Of a DNA stretch of 8,675 bases, positions 1 to 6,320 are shown in pieces. A program made the translations under genes and the position numbers. Position 1 is the stretch's first letter, and every line of letters begins with the position of its first letter. Below the pieces are notes generated by a model. It was not told the DNA's origin and made no database searches. It saw nothing but the letters and a program-made list of their open reading frames with translations. The stretch is taken from NCBI GenBank assembly GCA_039908285.1, contig JAMOBE010000124.1:1-8675 (forward strand), given 5' to 3'. The stretch comes from JAMOBE01 sp039908285 (GTDB lineage Bacteria; Pseudomonadota; Alphaproteobacteria; Rhodospirillales; Rhodospirillaceae).

Positions 1-415
1 CAAAGAGCTAAAGACAAAAACTAATCGATCTACCGTTTATTCCCGACCCTCAAGTCCGTCCCCAACCAGGGAGGCCGTCTTCTATACCCGCCCCAAAACC
101 ACGTCAACACCTATTTTTGCGGCCACCACGCTTTTATCCCTGGCCGAACCATCCATCCGTCGCTGAAGCGGGACCCCGGACCGGGGCAGATACCGGCGAA
201 CTGCCGTTTCCCGCAAGCACGAACCGTGCGAAGAGCCAATATACGACCCTGCCACCGGGTCTGGCAAGCACTTTCTTGCGAATGCCGCCGGCGCCGATTC
301 GGAAGGGACATCGGGGGATCACCCCGGGCGCGGACATATGCCTATGTTAAGGCCGGCCGGGAAGCATCGGAATAGCGTGCCCCGGCCTTTTCCGCCCCCG
401 CAAGGAACGCCCGCG
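1..415. other. Non-coding or unassigned left edge
   Basis: I find no supportable gene here. Open frames exist in both directions, but their translations are proline/arginine-rich, low in secondary-structure character, and lack ribosome-binding sites. The first 45 bases are AT-rich compared with the rest. Short GC hairpins occur at 174-186 (CCCC/GGGG arms) and 312-326 (CGGGG/CCCCG arms, 5-nt loop), neither followed by a T-run. They are therefore not convincing intrinsic terminators. No tRNA-like or rRNA-like segment is visible. The stretch probably serves as leader and promoter region for the small gene beginning at 416, but no convincing -35/-10 pair was found. Confidence 0.5.
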
Positions 416-598
416 ATGACGATGGTTGTCTTCCTCAGGAAGGAACTCCGCGAGATGATCGACTGGTATCTCGATATCGGCGTGATGCCGGAGGAGATCG
501 TTGATGCGGTCCGCGAACAGATGTACCGGCTGGACGCGGGCGACTCCGTAGCCGCCTCGTCGCTCCCGGGCACGGTACGCCCCGTCAGTCGTGACTGA
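416..598 (+). CDS. Small acidic protein of unknown function (60 aa)
   Basis: I do not recognise this protein. The frame is open from 338, but I chose the ATG at 416 because AAGGA (402-406) sits 9 nt upstream and the residues before it are proline-rich and non-protein-like. The 60-residue product starts MTMVVFLRKELREMIDWYL. Residues 6-45 look like two amphipathic helices joined by a DIGVMPEEI turn, ending in a Ser/Pro/Arg-rich tail. There are no cysteines, signal peptide or membrane helix. About 80% of codons end in G or C, as in the neighbouring genes, which supports real coding. It converges on the GGDEF regulator and the two reading frames overlap by 14 bp at their stops. A small regulatory or adaptor protein is possible, but nothing in the sequence says which. 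An alternative start is the ATG at 422. Confidence 0.6.
   Translation: MTMVVFLRKELREMIDWYLDIGVMPEEIVDAVREQMYRLDAGDSVAASSLPGTVRPVSRD
585..598. repeat. 14-nt palindrome spanning both convergent stop codons
   Basis: The sequence TCAGTCGTGACTGA is an inverted repeat with 6-bp arms and a GT centre. Its left end is the reverse-strand stop codon of the GGDEF gene and its right end is the stop codon of the small plus-strand gene. The stem is too short and lacks a T-run, so it is not a canonical terminator. It may be coincidental symmetry. Confidence 0.4.
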
Positions 599-1826
599 TC
601 ACCCGATTGCGCCCCTCCTTCTTCGCCATGTAAAGCATGGTGTCGGCCTTGCCGATCATGTCCTCGAGGCTGCGGCCGCGGGCGGTGCAGACGCCGATGC
701 TGACGGTGACCTGGATGGCGGTGTCGCCGACGACGATGGTCCGCGCGGCGATCGTCGCGCGAAGCCGGTCGAACTGGTTCACCGCCTCGTCATCGGCAAG
801 GCCCGGGAGAATGACGCAGAACTCCTCGCCGCCGAACCGCGCCACCAGCGACTCGCGGGAAAAGTGGTTGGCCAGCGCCAGGGCCACCTGTTTCAGCACC
901 ACGTCGCCGGTGTCGTGGCCATAGGTGTCGTTGACCTTCTTGAAGAAGTCCACATCGACCATGGCCACGGCGAGTCGCGGCTCATCGGCGGCGAACATCT
1001 CCCCACCACGGGCGATGAAATAGCGACGATTGTACAGCCCAGTGAGATAATCGCGGTGAGCGCTGTCCTTCAGCGCCCTGACCTGCTCGATGAACTCGAT
1101 GTTCTGGGAGATCCGGCAGAAAAACTCCTCCCGCGAGAAGGGCTTGGTCAGGAAATCGTTGGCGCCGTTCTTGATGAAACGGGCCGACAGCACAGAGTCG
1201 CCCTGGGCCGAAATGCCGATCACCGGCAGCTCATGACGGGCATAGCGCCGACGTATCTGCTTCACCAGTTCGAAACCGTCCATGTGGGGCATGGTGTAAT
1301 CGGTGATGACCAGGGAGAGATCGTGATTGGCCTCGATCACCGCGAGCGCCTCCTGACCGTCGGCGGCCTCAAGCACGGTGAACTGGTACTGGCGCAGGAG
1401 CGCTACGCAGAAATGCCTCGCCGTCGACGAGTCGTCGACCATCAGCACCTTCAGCCTGCGATTGCCATTGAGGCGCGCAACAACGGTCAGGAGATAGTCC
1501 AGACAGGCCGGATTGTCGGTGATGACGTAGTCGATGACGTTGCGGGCAAAGACCCGCCTAGTGAAATCCTCGCTGAAGGCGCCGGCGAAGGCCACGGCCG
1601 GGATGCCCTTGTCCACCAGAAACTGAAGCGACTCGCCGTCGGGGGCGTCTGGCAGCGCGTATTCCGCGAGAGCGAGAAAAAATGCATCTGGTCGAGCATC
1701 GACGACGCGTTGCGCCTCGGCCAGACTGTCGGCGCAAACCACCCCAAGGCCGATGCCGTTCTCGATGCCCCGCCGGATCACGTTACGGAGAAACCGGTTT
1801 TCCCCCACCACAAGAACTTGCGCCAT
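585..1826 (-). CDS. Response regulator with two receiver domains and a GGDEF diguanylate cyclase domain (PleD-like)
   Basis: A 413-aa cytoplasmic regulator predicted to make cyclic-di-GMP from two GTP. Residues 1-118 form a degenerate receiver: the acidic pair is replaced by G8/E9, the phospho-acceptor position aligns with E55, and the usual TKP motif reads TDNP. Residues 124-245 form an intact receiver with D131/D132, phospho-acceptor D176 (in DYTMP), S206 and K228 (TKPF). Residues 255-413 form the GGDEF domain, with the DYLTGLYNRRYF entry motif, metal-binding D291, FKKVND at 295-300, and an active-type GGEEF at 332-336. The RxxD product-inhibition site expected nine residues before GG is absent (S323-R-E-S326). 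The REC-REC-GGDEF order matches Caulobacter PleD, but orthology is not established. Start: ATG at 1826, with a run of nine G at 1841-1833 in the SD position. It lies downstream of cheZ on the same strand, which suggests a link to motility control. Confidence 0.93.
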   Translation of the reverse strand: MAQVLVVGENRFLRNVIRRGIENGIGLGVVCADSLAEAQRVVDARPDAFFLALAEYALPDAPDGESLQFLVDKGIPAVAFAGAFSEDFTRRVFARNVIDYVITDNPACLDYLLTVVARLNGNRRLKVLMVDDSSTARHFCVALLRQYQFTVLEAADGQEALAVIEANHDLSLVITDYTMPHMDGFELVKQIRRRYARHELPVIGISAQGDSVLSARFIKNGANDFLTKPFSREEFFCRISQNIEFIEQVRALKDSAHRDYLTGLYNRRYFIARGGEMFAADEPRLAVAMVDVDFFKKVNDTYGHDTGDVVLKQVALALANHFSRESLVARFGGEEFCVILPGLADDEAVNQFDRLRATIAARTIVVGDTAIQVTVSIGVCTARGRSLEDMIGKADTMLYMAKKEGRNRVISHD

Positions 1827-1832
1827 GCCGGT

Positions 1833-1841
1833 CCCCCCCCC
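1833..1841 (-). promoter_or_regulatory. G9 homopolymer in the ribosome-binding-site position of the GGDEF regulator
   Basis: On the coding strand nine consecutive G residues end 6 nt before the ATG at 1826. No conventional AGGAGG-like site is present, so this tract is the only candidate for Shine-Dalgarno pairing. Homopolymers of this length are prone to slipped-strand mispairing. A change in length would alter spacing and pairing without changing the reading frame. Confidence 0.5.
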
Positions 1842-1855
1842 AGGGCTACCGCTTA

Positions 1856-1910
1856 TATTGCCGACATCAAGTATCTTCGCGAGGCGCGAAGATACTTGAT
1901 GTCGGCAATA
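1856..1910. repeat. Perfect 26-bp inverted repeat with 3-nt loop
   Basis: The left arm 1856-1881 and right arm 1885-1910 are exact reverse complements, separated only by AGG (1882-1884). The left arm begins TATTGCCGACATC and ends TATCTTCGCG. Pairing stops at 1855/1911. In RNA it would form a very stable hairpin in the leader of the GGDEF gene, 30 nt upstream of its start codon. On the coding (minus) strand no U-tract follows it, so it is not a standard intrinsic terminator. On the plus strand CTTTTT follows at 1916-1921, but no plus-strand gene ends nearby. Its role could be attenuation, an RNase III processing or stabilising site for cheZ mRNA, a dimeric-protein operator, or a dispersed palindromic element. 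Confidence 0.9.
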
Positions 1911-1925
1911 CGAATCTTTTTGGTT

Positions 1926-1938
1926 GCGGCTCCGCCGC
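1926..1938. repeat. Short GC hairpin after cheZ
   Basis: GCGGC and GCCGC arms (5 bp) flank a 3-nt loop, 11 nt past the cheZ stop codon. On the minus strand it is followed by an A-rich rather than U-rich stretch, so it is not a canonical intrinsic terminator for cheZ. Together with the larger palindrome next to it, it makes the cheZ 3' end strongly structured. Confidence 0.4.
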
Positions 1939-1948
1939 GTTAGGCTCT

Positions 1949-2866
1949 TCAGTCAAACAAAGCATCGATGTCGGCCTGATTGACGCCACCTCCGCCGAGT
2001 TGCGGACCATTCAGCAGATCCTTGTCTGGACGATCGTCGTCGGGAGCATTGACCATCAGGTGCGACTCGCCGGTCCCCCGGTCGATCTTCCAGATCGCCA
2101 TCATCGCACTGATATGCTGTTCGATATAGAGCAGCGTATTGACGACCTTGTTGATGCGCTGGCCGGTGATGTCCTGGAAACTGCAGGCGATCATGAGTCC
2201 CGTGCTGATTTCCTCCAGTTCGCCGATGTGCGTCTCGATGGCGTCGTGGCGATTTGCCGAGCAGTCATCACGCAACTTGACGACGATCTCCCCGACCTTC
2301 TCCGCATGTTCCAGAATTTCCGACGTGGCGGCCTCGGTCGCCTCGACCACGGCATCAAGCTCGGTGGTGGCGATCACGATCTGATCGTTGTTCTCATCCT
2401 GCGGCCGCAGCGCCGCGATCTCGGCCTTGGTCTTCTCGATATGAGCCATGATGTCGCTCAGTTCCTTGCCCAGGTCACTGAACGACGCCTCATCCATGCC
2501 CCTGGGCGCTGGAGCGGCCTGTCTCAATTCGGCCATCTGTCCGGCGACGGTCTCGGCCACCACGGCACGCAACTCGTCCGGCGTCACCGCCGCTACGGCC
2601 GGTGCGGCCGGTGCGGCCACCCCACCGCCGCGGATCTCCTGCAGCAGAGTCTCCCGGACCCCGGCCATTTCGGCGGCGACGGTCTCGGCCACCACGGCCC
2701 GGATGCCCTCCGACATCACCAGCAGCGCCCTGAGGACGTCCTCGTTGCTGATCTCGCGCTGGGAGGGGGCCTCGGTGCCCTGAGCGGGCGGCGGACCGGG
2801 GGGACGCGCCTTCTCGGCGGAAAAGCGCCGGCGATTCAGAGACGGTTGGTCCGACATGCCAGTCAC
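1949..2866 (-). CDS. cheZ: CheY-P phosphatase CheZ
   Basis: Predicted cytoplasmic phosphatase that dephosphorylates CheY-P and so resets flagellar switching. At 305 aa it is longer than enterobacterial CheZ (about 214 aa). The diagnostic segment is FQDITGQ at 230-236: D232 and Q236 match the CheZ catalytic Asp and Gln. The preceding heptad-rich helices (about 125-225) form the long hairpin of the dimer. The last nine residues, QADIDALFD, match the conserved C-terminal CheY-binding peptide, joined by an acidic, flexible linker (262-296). The N-terminal 120 residues are extra, Ala/Pro-rich, and contain a duplicated AVVAETVA helix (57-64 and 101-108). The GTG at 2866 has AGGAG only 3 nt upstream; the ATG at 2857 (MSDQPSL) has it 12 nt upstream, so the true start could be 2857. 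The GGDEF regulator follows 122 nt downstream. Confidence 0.9.
   Translation of the reverse strand: MTGMSDQPSLNRRRFSAEKARPPGPPPAQGTEAPSQREISNEDVLRALLVMSEGIRAVVAETVAAEMAGVRETLLQEIRGGGVAAPAAPAVAAVTPDELRAVVAETVAGQMAELRQAAPAPRGMDEASFSDLGKELSDIMAHIEKTKAEIAALRPQDENNDQIVIATTELDAVVEATEAATSEILEHAEKVGEIVVKLRDDCSANRHDAIETHIGELEEISTGLMIACSFQDITGQRINKVVNTLLYIEQHISAMMAIWKIDRGTGESHLMVNAPDDDRPDKDLLNGPQLGGGGVNQADIDALFD
2542..2698. repeat. Exact 25-nt direct repeat inside cheZ
   Basis: Positions 2542-2566 and 2674-2698 are identical over 25 nt, 132 bp apart and in the same frame. They encode the two copies of an AVVAETVA helix in the N-terminal extension of CheZ. The identity at nucleotide level suggests a recent duplication or gene conversion. 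Between them a GGTGCGGCC unit is tandemly repeated around 2600-2618. Confidence 0.8.
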
Positions 2867-2919
2867 TCGCTCCTCTCATCGGGTCCCACCGGACACCACT
2901 CCGCCCGCGAACCAGGGAC

Positions 2920-2948
2920 AGTATTCCATGTCGCGGCCCCCACGACAA
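2920..2948 (-). promoter_or_regulatory. Candidate sigma-70-type promoter for cheZ
   Basis: On the minus strand TTGTCG (2948-2943) and AATACT (2925-2920) are separated by exactly 17 nt. Each matches 4 of 6 consensus bases. The -10 lies about 54 nt upstream of the cheZ start. It is in the 153-nt gap after the cysteine-cluster gene, which suggests cheZ can be transcribed separately from the upstream operon. This is an eye-found match only. Confidence 0.35.
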
Positions 2949-3019
2949 CCGCCGGCCCAGAATAGCAAATCCAGGCGTGTCAGTTTATCAGTGCGGGAGA
3001 AGAATTGATACCGGCCGAA

Positions 3020-3778
3020 TCACGTCTCCGCCAGGCGCTCCATCTCCCAGACTCCATCGCCATAGAAGCGGTGGTACTCGGCCAGGGCCGGGACACCGGC
3101 GGTTCTTGCGGCAAAATCAACCAGCAGCGGACGCTGGGCGCGGGCCACCGCCGCCCGGTCCACCTGCTCCAGCCGGCGGAGGAGGGGCGCGAAGCCCGTT
3201 ACCACGTGGCCGCCACCGGGCTTCATGGCGGCGGCGGCCAGGGTCTCGGCCAGACCGGGCACGTGACCGGCGAGCCACTCCAGGTGGGCACGCAACAGCG
3301 GCGCCTGGTCGAGAAGCTCCCCACGCTCCCGGTCGAAGTCCCGGCGATCGACGATGGTGCGGTCGCGGTAGACGACGGGTGCGGCTTTCGACACGTCGCA
3401 GGTCCAGCCCTTGCGCGGCACCAGGTGTTCCGCCTGGTCGCGCTCCTCGTGATAGGGATTGAATGGCATGGTGCGACAGCGGGAGGGCTTGTGCTCGTGG
3501 ATGGTGCACAGCCCTTCGGCGTCCAGGGCCGGGCAGGACATGGTGGGCGGGATGTAGGCGGTGGGGACGATGCGCACGGCGATCTGCCGGCGGTCCCGCA
3601 GGCGCAGGCTGGCCCCGAGACGGGCGGTCAGGGCGAAGGCCCGGTGTGCCTGTTTCAGCGGCGTCAGCACCACGGCCAGAGGAAAGCGCCCGGAATGCTC
3701 CAGCGCATCGCCGAGGGTGAGAGGCAGCCATCCCTGGCAACACCTGCCGCATGCGATACACTGGAAATGGCGTTCCAT
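3020..3778 (-). CDS. YkgJ-type CxxCxxCC cysteine-cluster protein
   Basis: A 252-aa soluble protein of the zinc- or iron-chelating CxxCxxCC family (YkgJ-type). The N-terminus carries the signature C7-I-A-C10-G-R-C13-C14. The second half of the metal site is seen in C82 (SCPALDAEGLC), C91 and C101 (KPSRCRTMPF), with a further C127. The family's biochemical role is not settled; metal or Fe-S cluster binding is inferred from the cysteines. Residues 130-250 form an Arg/Leu-rich helical extension that I cannot assign. The ATG at 3778 places the first cysteine at residue 7, as is typical. The ribosome-binding site is weak (AGGCGA about 8 nt upstream). It lies 34 nt after the SEC-C protein and is probably co-transcribed with it and the 573-aa gene. 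Confidence 0.85.
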   Translation of the reverse strand: MERHFQCIACGRCCQGWLPLTLGDALEHSGRFPLAVVLTPLKQAHRAFALTARLGASLRLRDRRQIAVRIVPTAYIPPTMSCPALDAEGLCTIHEHKPSRCRTMPFNPYHEERDQAEHLVPRKGWTCDVSKAAPVVYRDRTIVDRRDFDRERGELLDQAPLLRAHLEWLAGHVPGLAETLAAAAMKPGGGHVVTGFAPLLRRLEQVDRAAVARAQRPLLVDFAARTAGVPALAEYHRFYGDGVWEMERLAET

Positions 3779-3812
3779 GGCGGTGGTCGCCTGTCTGTTG
3801 GCGGGAGCCGGG

Positions 3813-4322
3813 TCAGGCCCCGCAGCATTTCTTGTGCTTCTTTCCCGATCCGCAGGGACAGGGGTCGTTGCGGCCGACGCTGACCACCCGCCGAGGGGCC
3901 GGTTTCGGGTTCATCTGGCCGTCCACGTAGACCCAGCGCCCCTCCTCGCGGCGAAAGGTCGCCAGTTCATGATGAAGGTGGGACCGCCCCCGGGTGCGGA
4001 AGCGAGCCACGTACTCGACGGTGCCGGTGTCGTCGTCGACTCCGCCGCCGCTGCAGGCCCGCACCTCGAAGCCGAGGCTTTCCGTCTCGGCGGCGGACCG
4101 CTCCACCGCGGCGCGGTCGAAATCGCCGCGCTTTTCCGCGGCCAGGGTGGCGAAAGCGAAGTCATCGACTCGCCGCAGGGCGAAGGAGGCATAGCGGGCG
4201 CGCATCAGGGCGAGGGCGGTCGGGGCCGGCTCTCCGTCAATGATCGGGCCGCAGCACTCCCCGTGGCTGTGGCCGGAGCCGCAGGGGCAGGCCTCCACGG
4301 ACGCCGACGGCTGGGCGGTCAT
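3813..4322 (-). CDS. YchJ-like (UPF0225) protein with two SEC-C metal-binding motifs
   Basis: A 169-aa protein with the YchJ arrangement. It has an N-terminal SEC-C motif with C12, C14, C23 and C24 (ACPCGSGHSHGECCG). A central NTF2-like alpha/beta domain spans about 34-140, with RARYASFALRRVDDF and the conserved WVYVDG near its end. A second SEC-C motif with C155, C157, C166 and C167 (GRNDPCPCGSGKKHKKCC) closes the protein. SEC-C motifs bind zinc, as at the C-terminus of SecA; the function of the YchJ family is not known. The length is close to E. coli YchJ (152 aa). The start codon overlaps the stop of the upstream 573-aa gene in an ATGA junction (4322-4319) with little SD of its own, so translational coupling is likely. 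Confidence 0.9.
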   Translation of the reverse strand: MTAQPSASVEACPCGSGHSHGECCGPIIDGEPAPTALALMRARYASFALRRVDDFAFATLAAEKRGDFDRAAVERSAAETESLGFEVRACSGGGVDDDTGTVEYVARFRTRGRSHLHHELATFRREEGRWVYVDGQMNPKPAPRRVVSVGRNDPCPCGSGKKHKKCCGA

Positions 4323-6040
4323 TTCTGCTGATCCCGGAAGAAGTTGGAGGTGGCCAGCAGGTCGTGGAACTCGCGGATGGTCCGTTCCTGCAGGGAGGGA
4401 TCGGTGATGCCCTCGACGAAGGCGGCCTCGAACTTGGGCTGGCGCAGGTGGGACAACACCGCCTTGCGCGCCAGCTCGAAGGCCTTGCCGTCGGTCAGCA
4501 CCCCGGAGGCGCAGAACTGAACCAGCCGGGTCGCCCGCAGCCTGAGCGAGTCCTCTGGCCGGTCGAGCTTTTCGATGATCTGATTTGCCTGCAGAAACTG
4601 CGCCAGGATCTCGTCGAGGTTGGTGGCGAGTCGGGTGCTGACGTCGGTGGGCAGGCTGGAGGCGAGGAGAATGCGGTACATGCCGCTGACCTCCTCCATC
4701 TTCGCCTTGGGCGGCGCGCGCGCTGGAACCAGTTCGTCCACCTTCTGGGCCCGACCCACCATGTTGTCGAGTTCCTCCCGGATCAGGGAAGCCTGCTCAT
4801 GACCAAGCTCGGTGTCGAGAAGGGCGGTCAGGAAGCGCACCTTCTGCCGGCCGGTAGGCAGAAAGCCCGCCGACACCTTGACGGCCTCGCCCCGGCCGGG
4901 GGCGCCGCCCTGGGGCAGGAAGCGCAGATAGCGCTGGGCCATCGCCTCGGCCACCGCCGGGCCGCCGAAGATGTCGGTGGTCGTCACCAGCCGTCCCAGC
5001 ACCTGCTTGAACATCTCGAACTCGACGCTGGGCTCGTTGCGGGCCAGCGGCTGGGTCATGCGGATCTGGCGGACCAGGTAGTCCACCAGCGTCGCCCGGG
5101 TCTCACCGATCTGATTCGTCCCGAGTCGCTGGTTCAGGGCGATGATCGGGTCTCCCTGGTCCCGACCGGCCAGCGGGAAGCGGCCGCCCACCAGGTCGGC
5201 GAGGCGGATGATGGCGGTGCCGAGATTGGCCTGATTGCCCAACAGGTCGGGAATCACGTCCTTGGCCCCGAGGATGTCGGCCACCAGGCCGTCCAGAAGG
5301 AGAATCGGCCGGGCCGCGTCGGCCGCCTTGTCCATCTGGATGAACACCTCGGTCATCTTTCCGAGCCAGCTCCGGATGTCCACCAGCACCCGGGACATGG
5401 CCACCATCGCCAGAAAGTCACGATCCTCGGCCGGAGCCGACTGGTCGATGCGGCTGACGGCTGCGGAAAAGCCCAGATCCTTCACCTTTGGGATGGTGTC
5501 CCTGTCCACCACCTGCTTGGCCCGCTGCGACGCCTTTTCCAGGAAGCCGAACAGCTCGTCACGGCGCCGCCGGGCGTCGCCCCCCTCCTGCCTGGCCTGC
5601 AGGGTCGCCACCTTGTCCACCGCCGACTGGGTGATGTCCATGTCCAGCAGGCGTTTCAGGTCGCGGTAGCTGTGCAGAAGCTCGGTCGGGGTCAGCACCA
5701 CGTCGTCGAGGTACTTGCGCATGATCCGATTGACGGTGGTGCGGCCGTCATGGCCATAAAGATCCTGGAAGGCTTCGCACTTCGGTGCCGCCGTGATTTC
5801 CGAGATCGAGAGGTCTTTCTTTTTGTTGGGGGACTTCATCTTCTCGAAGATGGTGTCCTCGCCAAACGTCCCGTCGAGCCGCCTCCACTCCTTGATGATG
5901 CGGACGCCTTCGATCTTCTTGTCGCTCAGGATGCTCTGGGCGAACGCCCGGGCCTTGGCCTCGTCGCTCAGCACCGTATCCATCACCCAGCGATTCTCGC
6001 GGAAGAGATGGATTTCGAAGGAAACCTGCTTTCCGGCCAC
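4319..6040 (-). CDS. Conserved-looking helical protein of unknown function (573 aa)
   Basis: I do not recognise a family. Residues 1-68 look like a small alpha/beta module (SFEIHLFRENRWVMDT, then a helix, then EGVRIIKEW). From about 100 onward the protein is almost entirely predicted helix, with basic (RRRRDELF, 157-164) and acidic stretches. A Gly/Pro-rich break occurs at 374-388 and another linker at 438-448. There are only two cysteines (C88, C510) and no signal peptide, membrane segment, nucleotide-binding loop or protease motif that I can see. The GTG at 6040 is supported by GAGAGGA ending 4 nt upstream. It heads a minus-strand operon with the SEC-C and cysteine-cluster genes. Because neither of those has a firm biochemical role, the neighbourhood does not assign a function. 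A cytoplasmic scaffold or signalling protein is conceivable but unsupported. Confidence 0.85.
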   Translation of the reverse strand: MAGKQVSFEIHLFRENRWVMDTVLSDEAKARAFAQSILSDKKIEGVRIIKEWRRLDGTFGEDTIFEKMKSPNKKKDLSISEITAAPKCEAFQDLYGHDGRTTVNRIMRKYLDDVVLTPTELLHSYRDLKRLLDMDITQSAVDKVATLQARQEGGDARRRRDELFGFLEKASQRAKQVVDRDTIPKVKDLGFSAAVSRIDQSAPAEDRDFLAMVAMSRVLVDIRSWLGKMTEVFIQMDKAADAARPILLLDGLVADILGAKDVIPDLLGNQANLGTAIIRLADLVGGRFPLAGRDQGDPIIALNQRLGTNQIGETRATLVDYLVRQIRMTQPLARNEPSVEFEMFKQVLGRLVTTTDIFGGPAVAEAMAQRYLRFLPQGGAPGRGEAVKVSAGFLPTGRQKVRFLTALLDTELGHEQASLIREELDNMVGRAQKVDELVPARAPPKAKMEEVSGMYRILLASSLPTDVSTRLATNLDEILAQFLQANQIIEKLDRPEDSLRLRATRLVQFCASGVLTDGKAFELARKAVLSHLRQPKFEAAFVEGITDPSLQERTIREFHDLLATSNFFRDQQK

Positions 6041-6256
6041 TACGTCCTCTCAAGCCCGGCTGCGGACCCGCCGCGGCCGGCGTCCCGTCCTTCCGCCCCG
6101 ATCCGTATCGTCCCGGTTCCACTCATCCAGCCGCGCGTGCGGTCACATTTCAGTGACCCGACGGCACGCTGCACTTTCGGATAGTTCCAAGGCTGGTGTC
6201 AACCTTGTCCGCGCAGGGCCAGCGGTTCTCATTATGACGGATTTTGGGTGAAGTTG

Positions 6257-6272
6257 GTGGGCTGCCGCCCAC
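6257..6272. repeat. Short hairpin (GTGGGC/GCCCAC)
   Basis: Arms 6257-6262 and 6267-6272 pair over 6 bp around a TGCC loop. It is the first of three consecutive hairpins in the divergent spacer. It resembles REP-type palindromes dispersed in many proteobacterial intergenic regions, but copy number cannot be judged from one window. Confidence 0.45.
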
Positions 6273-6280
6273 ACCCGCCC

Positions 6281-6320
6281 GGGGCGTCGTGCCAGAGGCA
6301 CGCCTTTGGCGTGACGCCCC
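6281..6320. repeat. 40-nt compound palindrome able to form a three-way structure
   Basis: Outer arms GGGGCGTC (6281-6288) and GACGCCCC (6313-6320) pair perfectly. Inside, GTGCC-AGA-GGCAC (6289-6301) and GCC-TTT-GGC (6302-6310) can each fold, giving a Y-shaped cruciform. Alternatively, as RNA, a single 13-bp stem including two G-U pairs can form around a 14-nt loop. A further weak stem CGGGG/CCCCG lies at 6324-6346. There is no T-run after it, so it is not a simple terminator. Confidence 0.6.

Noticed and set aside
117..350. 77-codon plus-strand open frame near the left edge
   Set aside because: It has a TTG start without a ribosome-binding site and a Pro/Arg/Thr-rich translation with no protein-like helical or hydrophobic pattern.
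1856..1938. Tandem hairpins after cheZ as a rho-independent terminator
   Set aside because: On the cheZ strand neither hairpin is followed by a U-tract. The only T-run is on the opposite strand, where no gene ends.
591..1943. 450-codon plus-strand open frame opposite the GGDEF gene
   Set aside because: It is antisense to a gene with clear REC and GGDEF motifs. Its translation is His/Asp/Val-rich without domains, which is typical of frames opposite GC-rich genes.
1682..2965. 427-codon plus-strand open frame opposite cheZ
   Set aside because: It covers the palindrome and the cheZ coding strand in antisense, has low-complexity composition, and has no credible ribosome-binding site or domain.
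4364..6184. 606-codon plus-strand open frame opposite the 573-aa gene
   Set aside because: Long antisense frames arise from G/C-biased third positions. The translation is rich in HHLL/GQ patterns with no recognisable fold. The minus-strand frame has the better start and a coupled downstream gene.
6197..6202. Perfect TTGACA on the minus strand upstream of the 573-aa gene
   Set aside because: The best -10-like sequence downstream (TATCCG) is only 13 nt away and nothing suitable lies at 16-18 nt, so I do not call a promoter.
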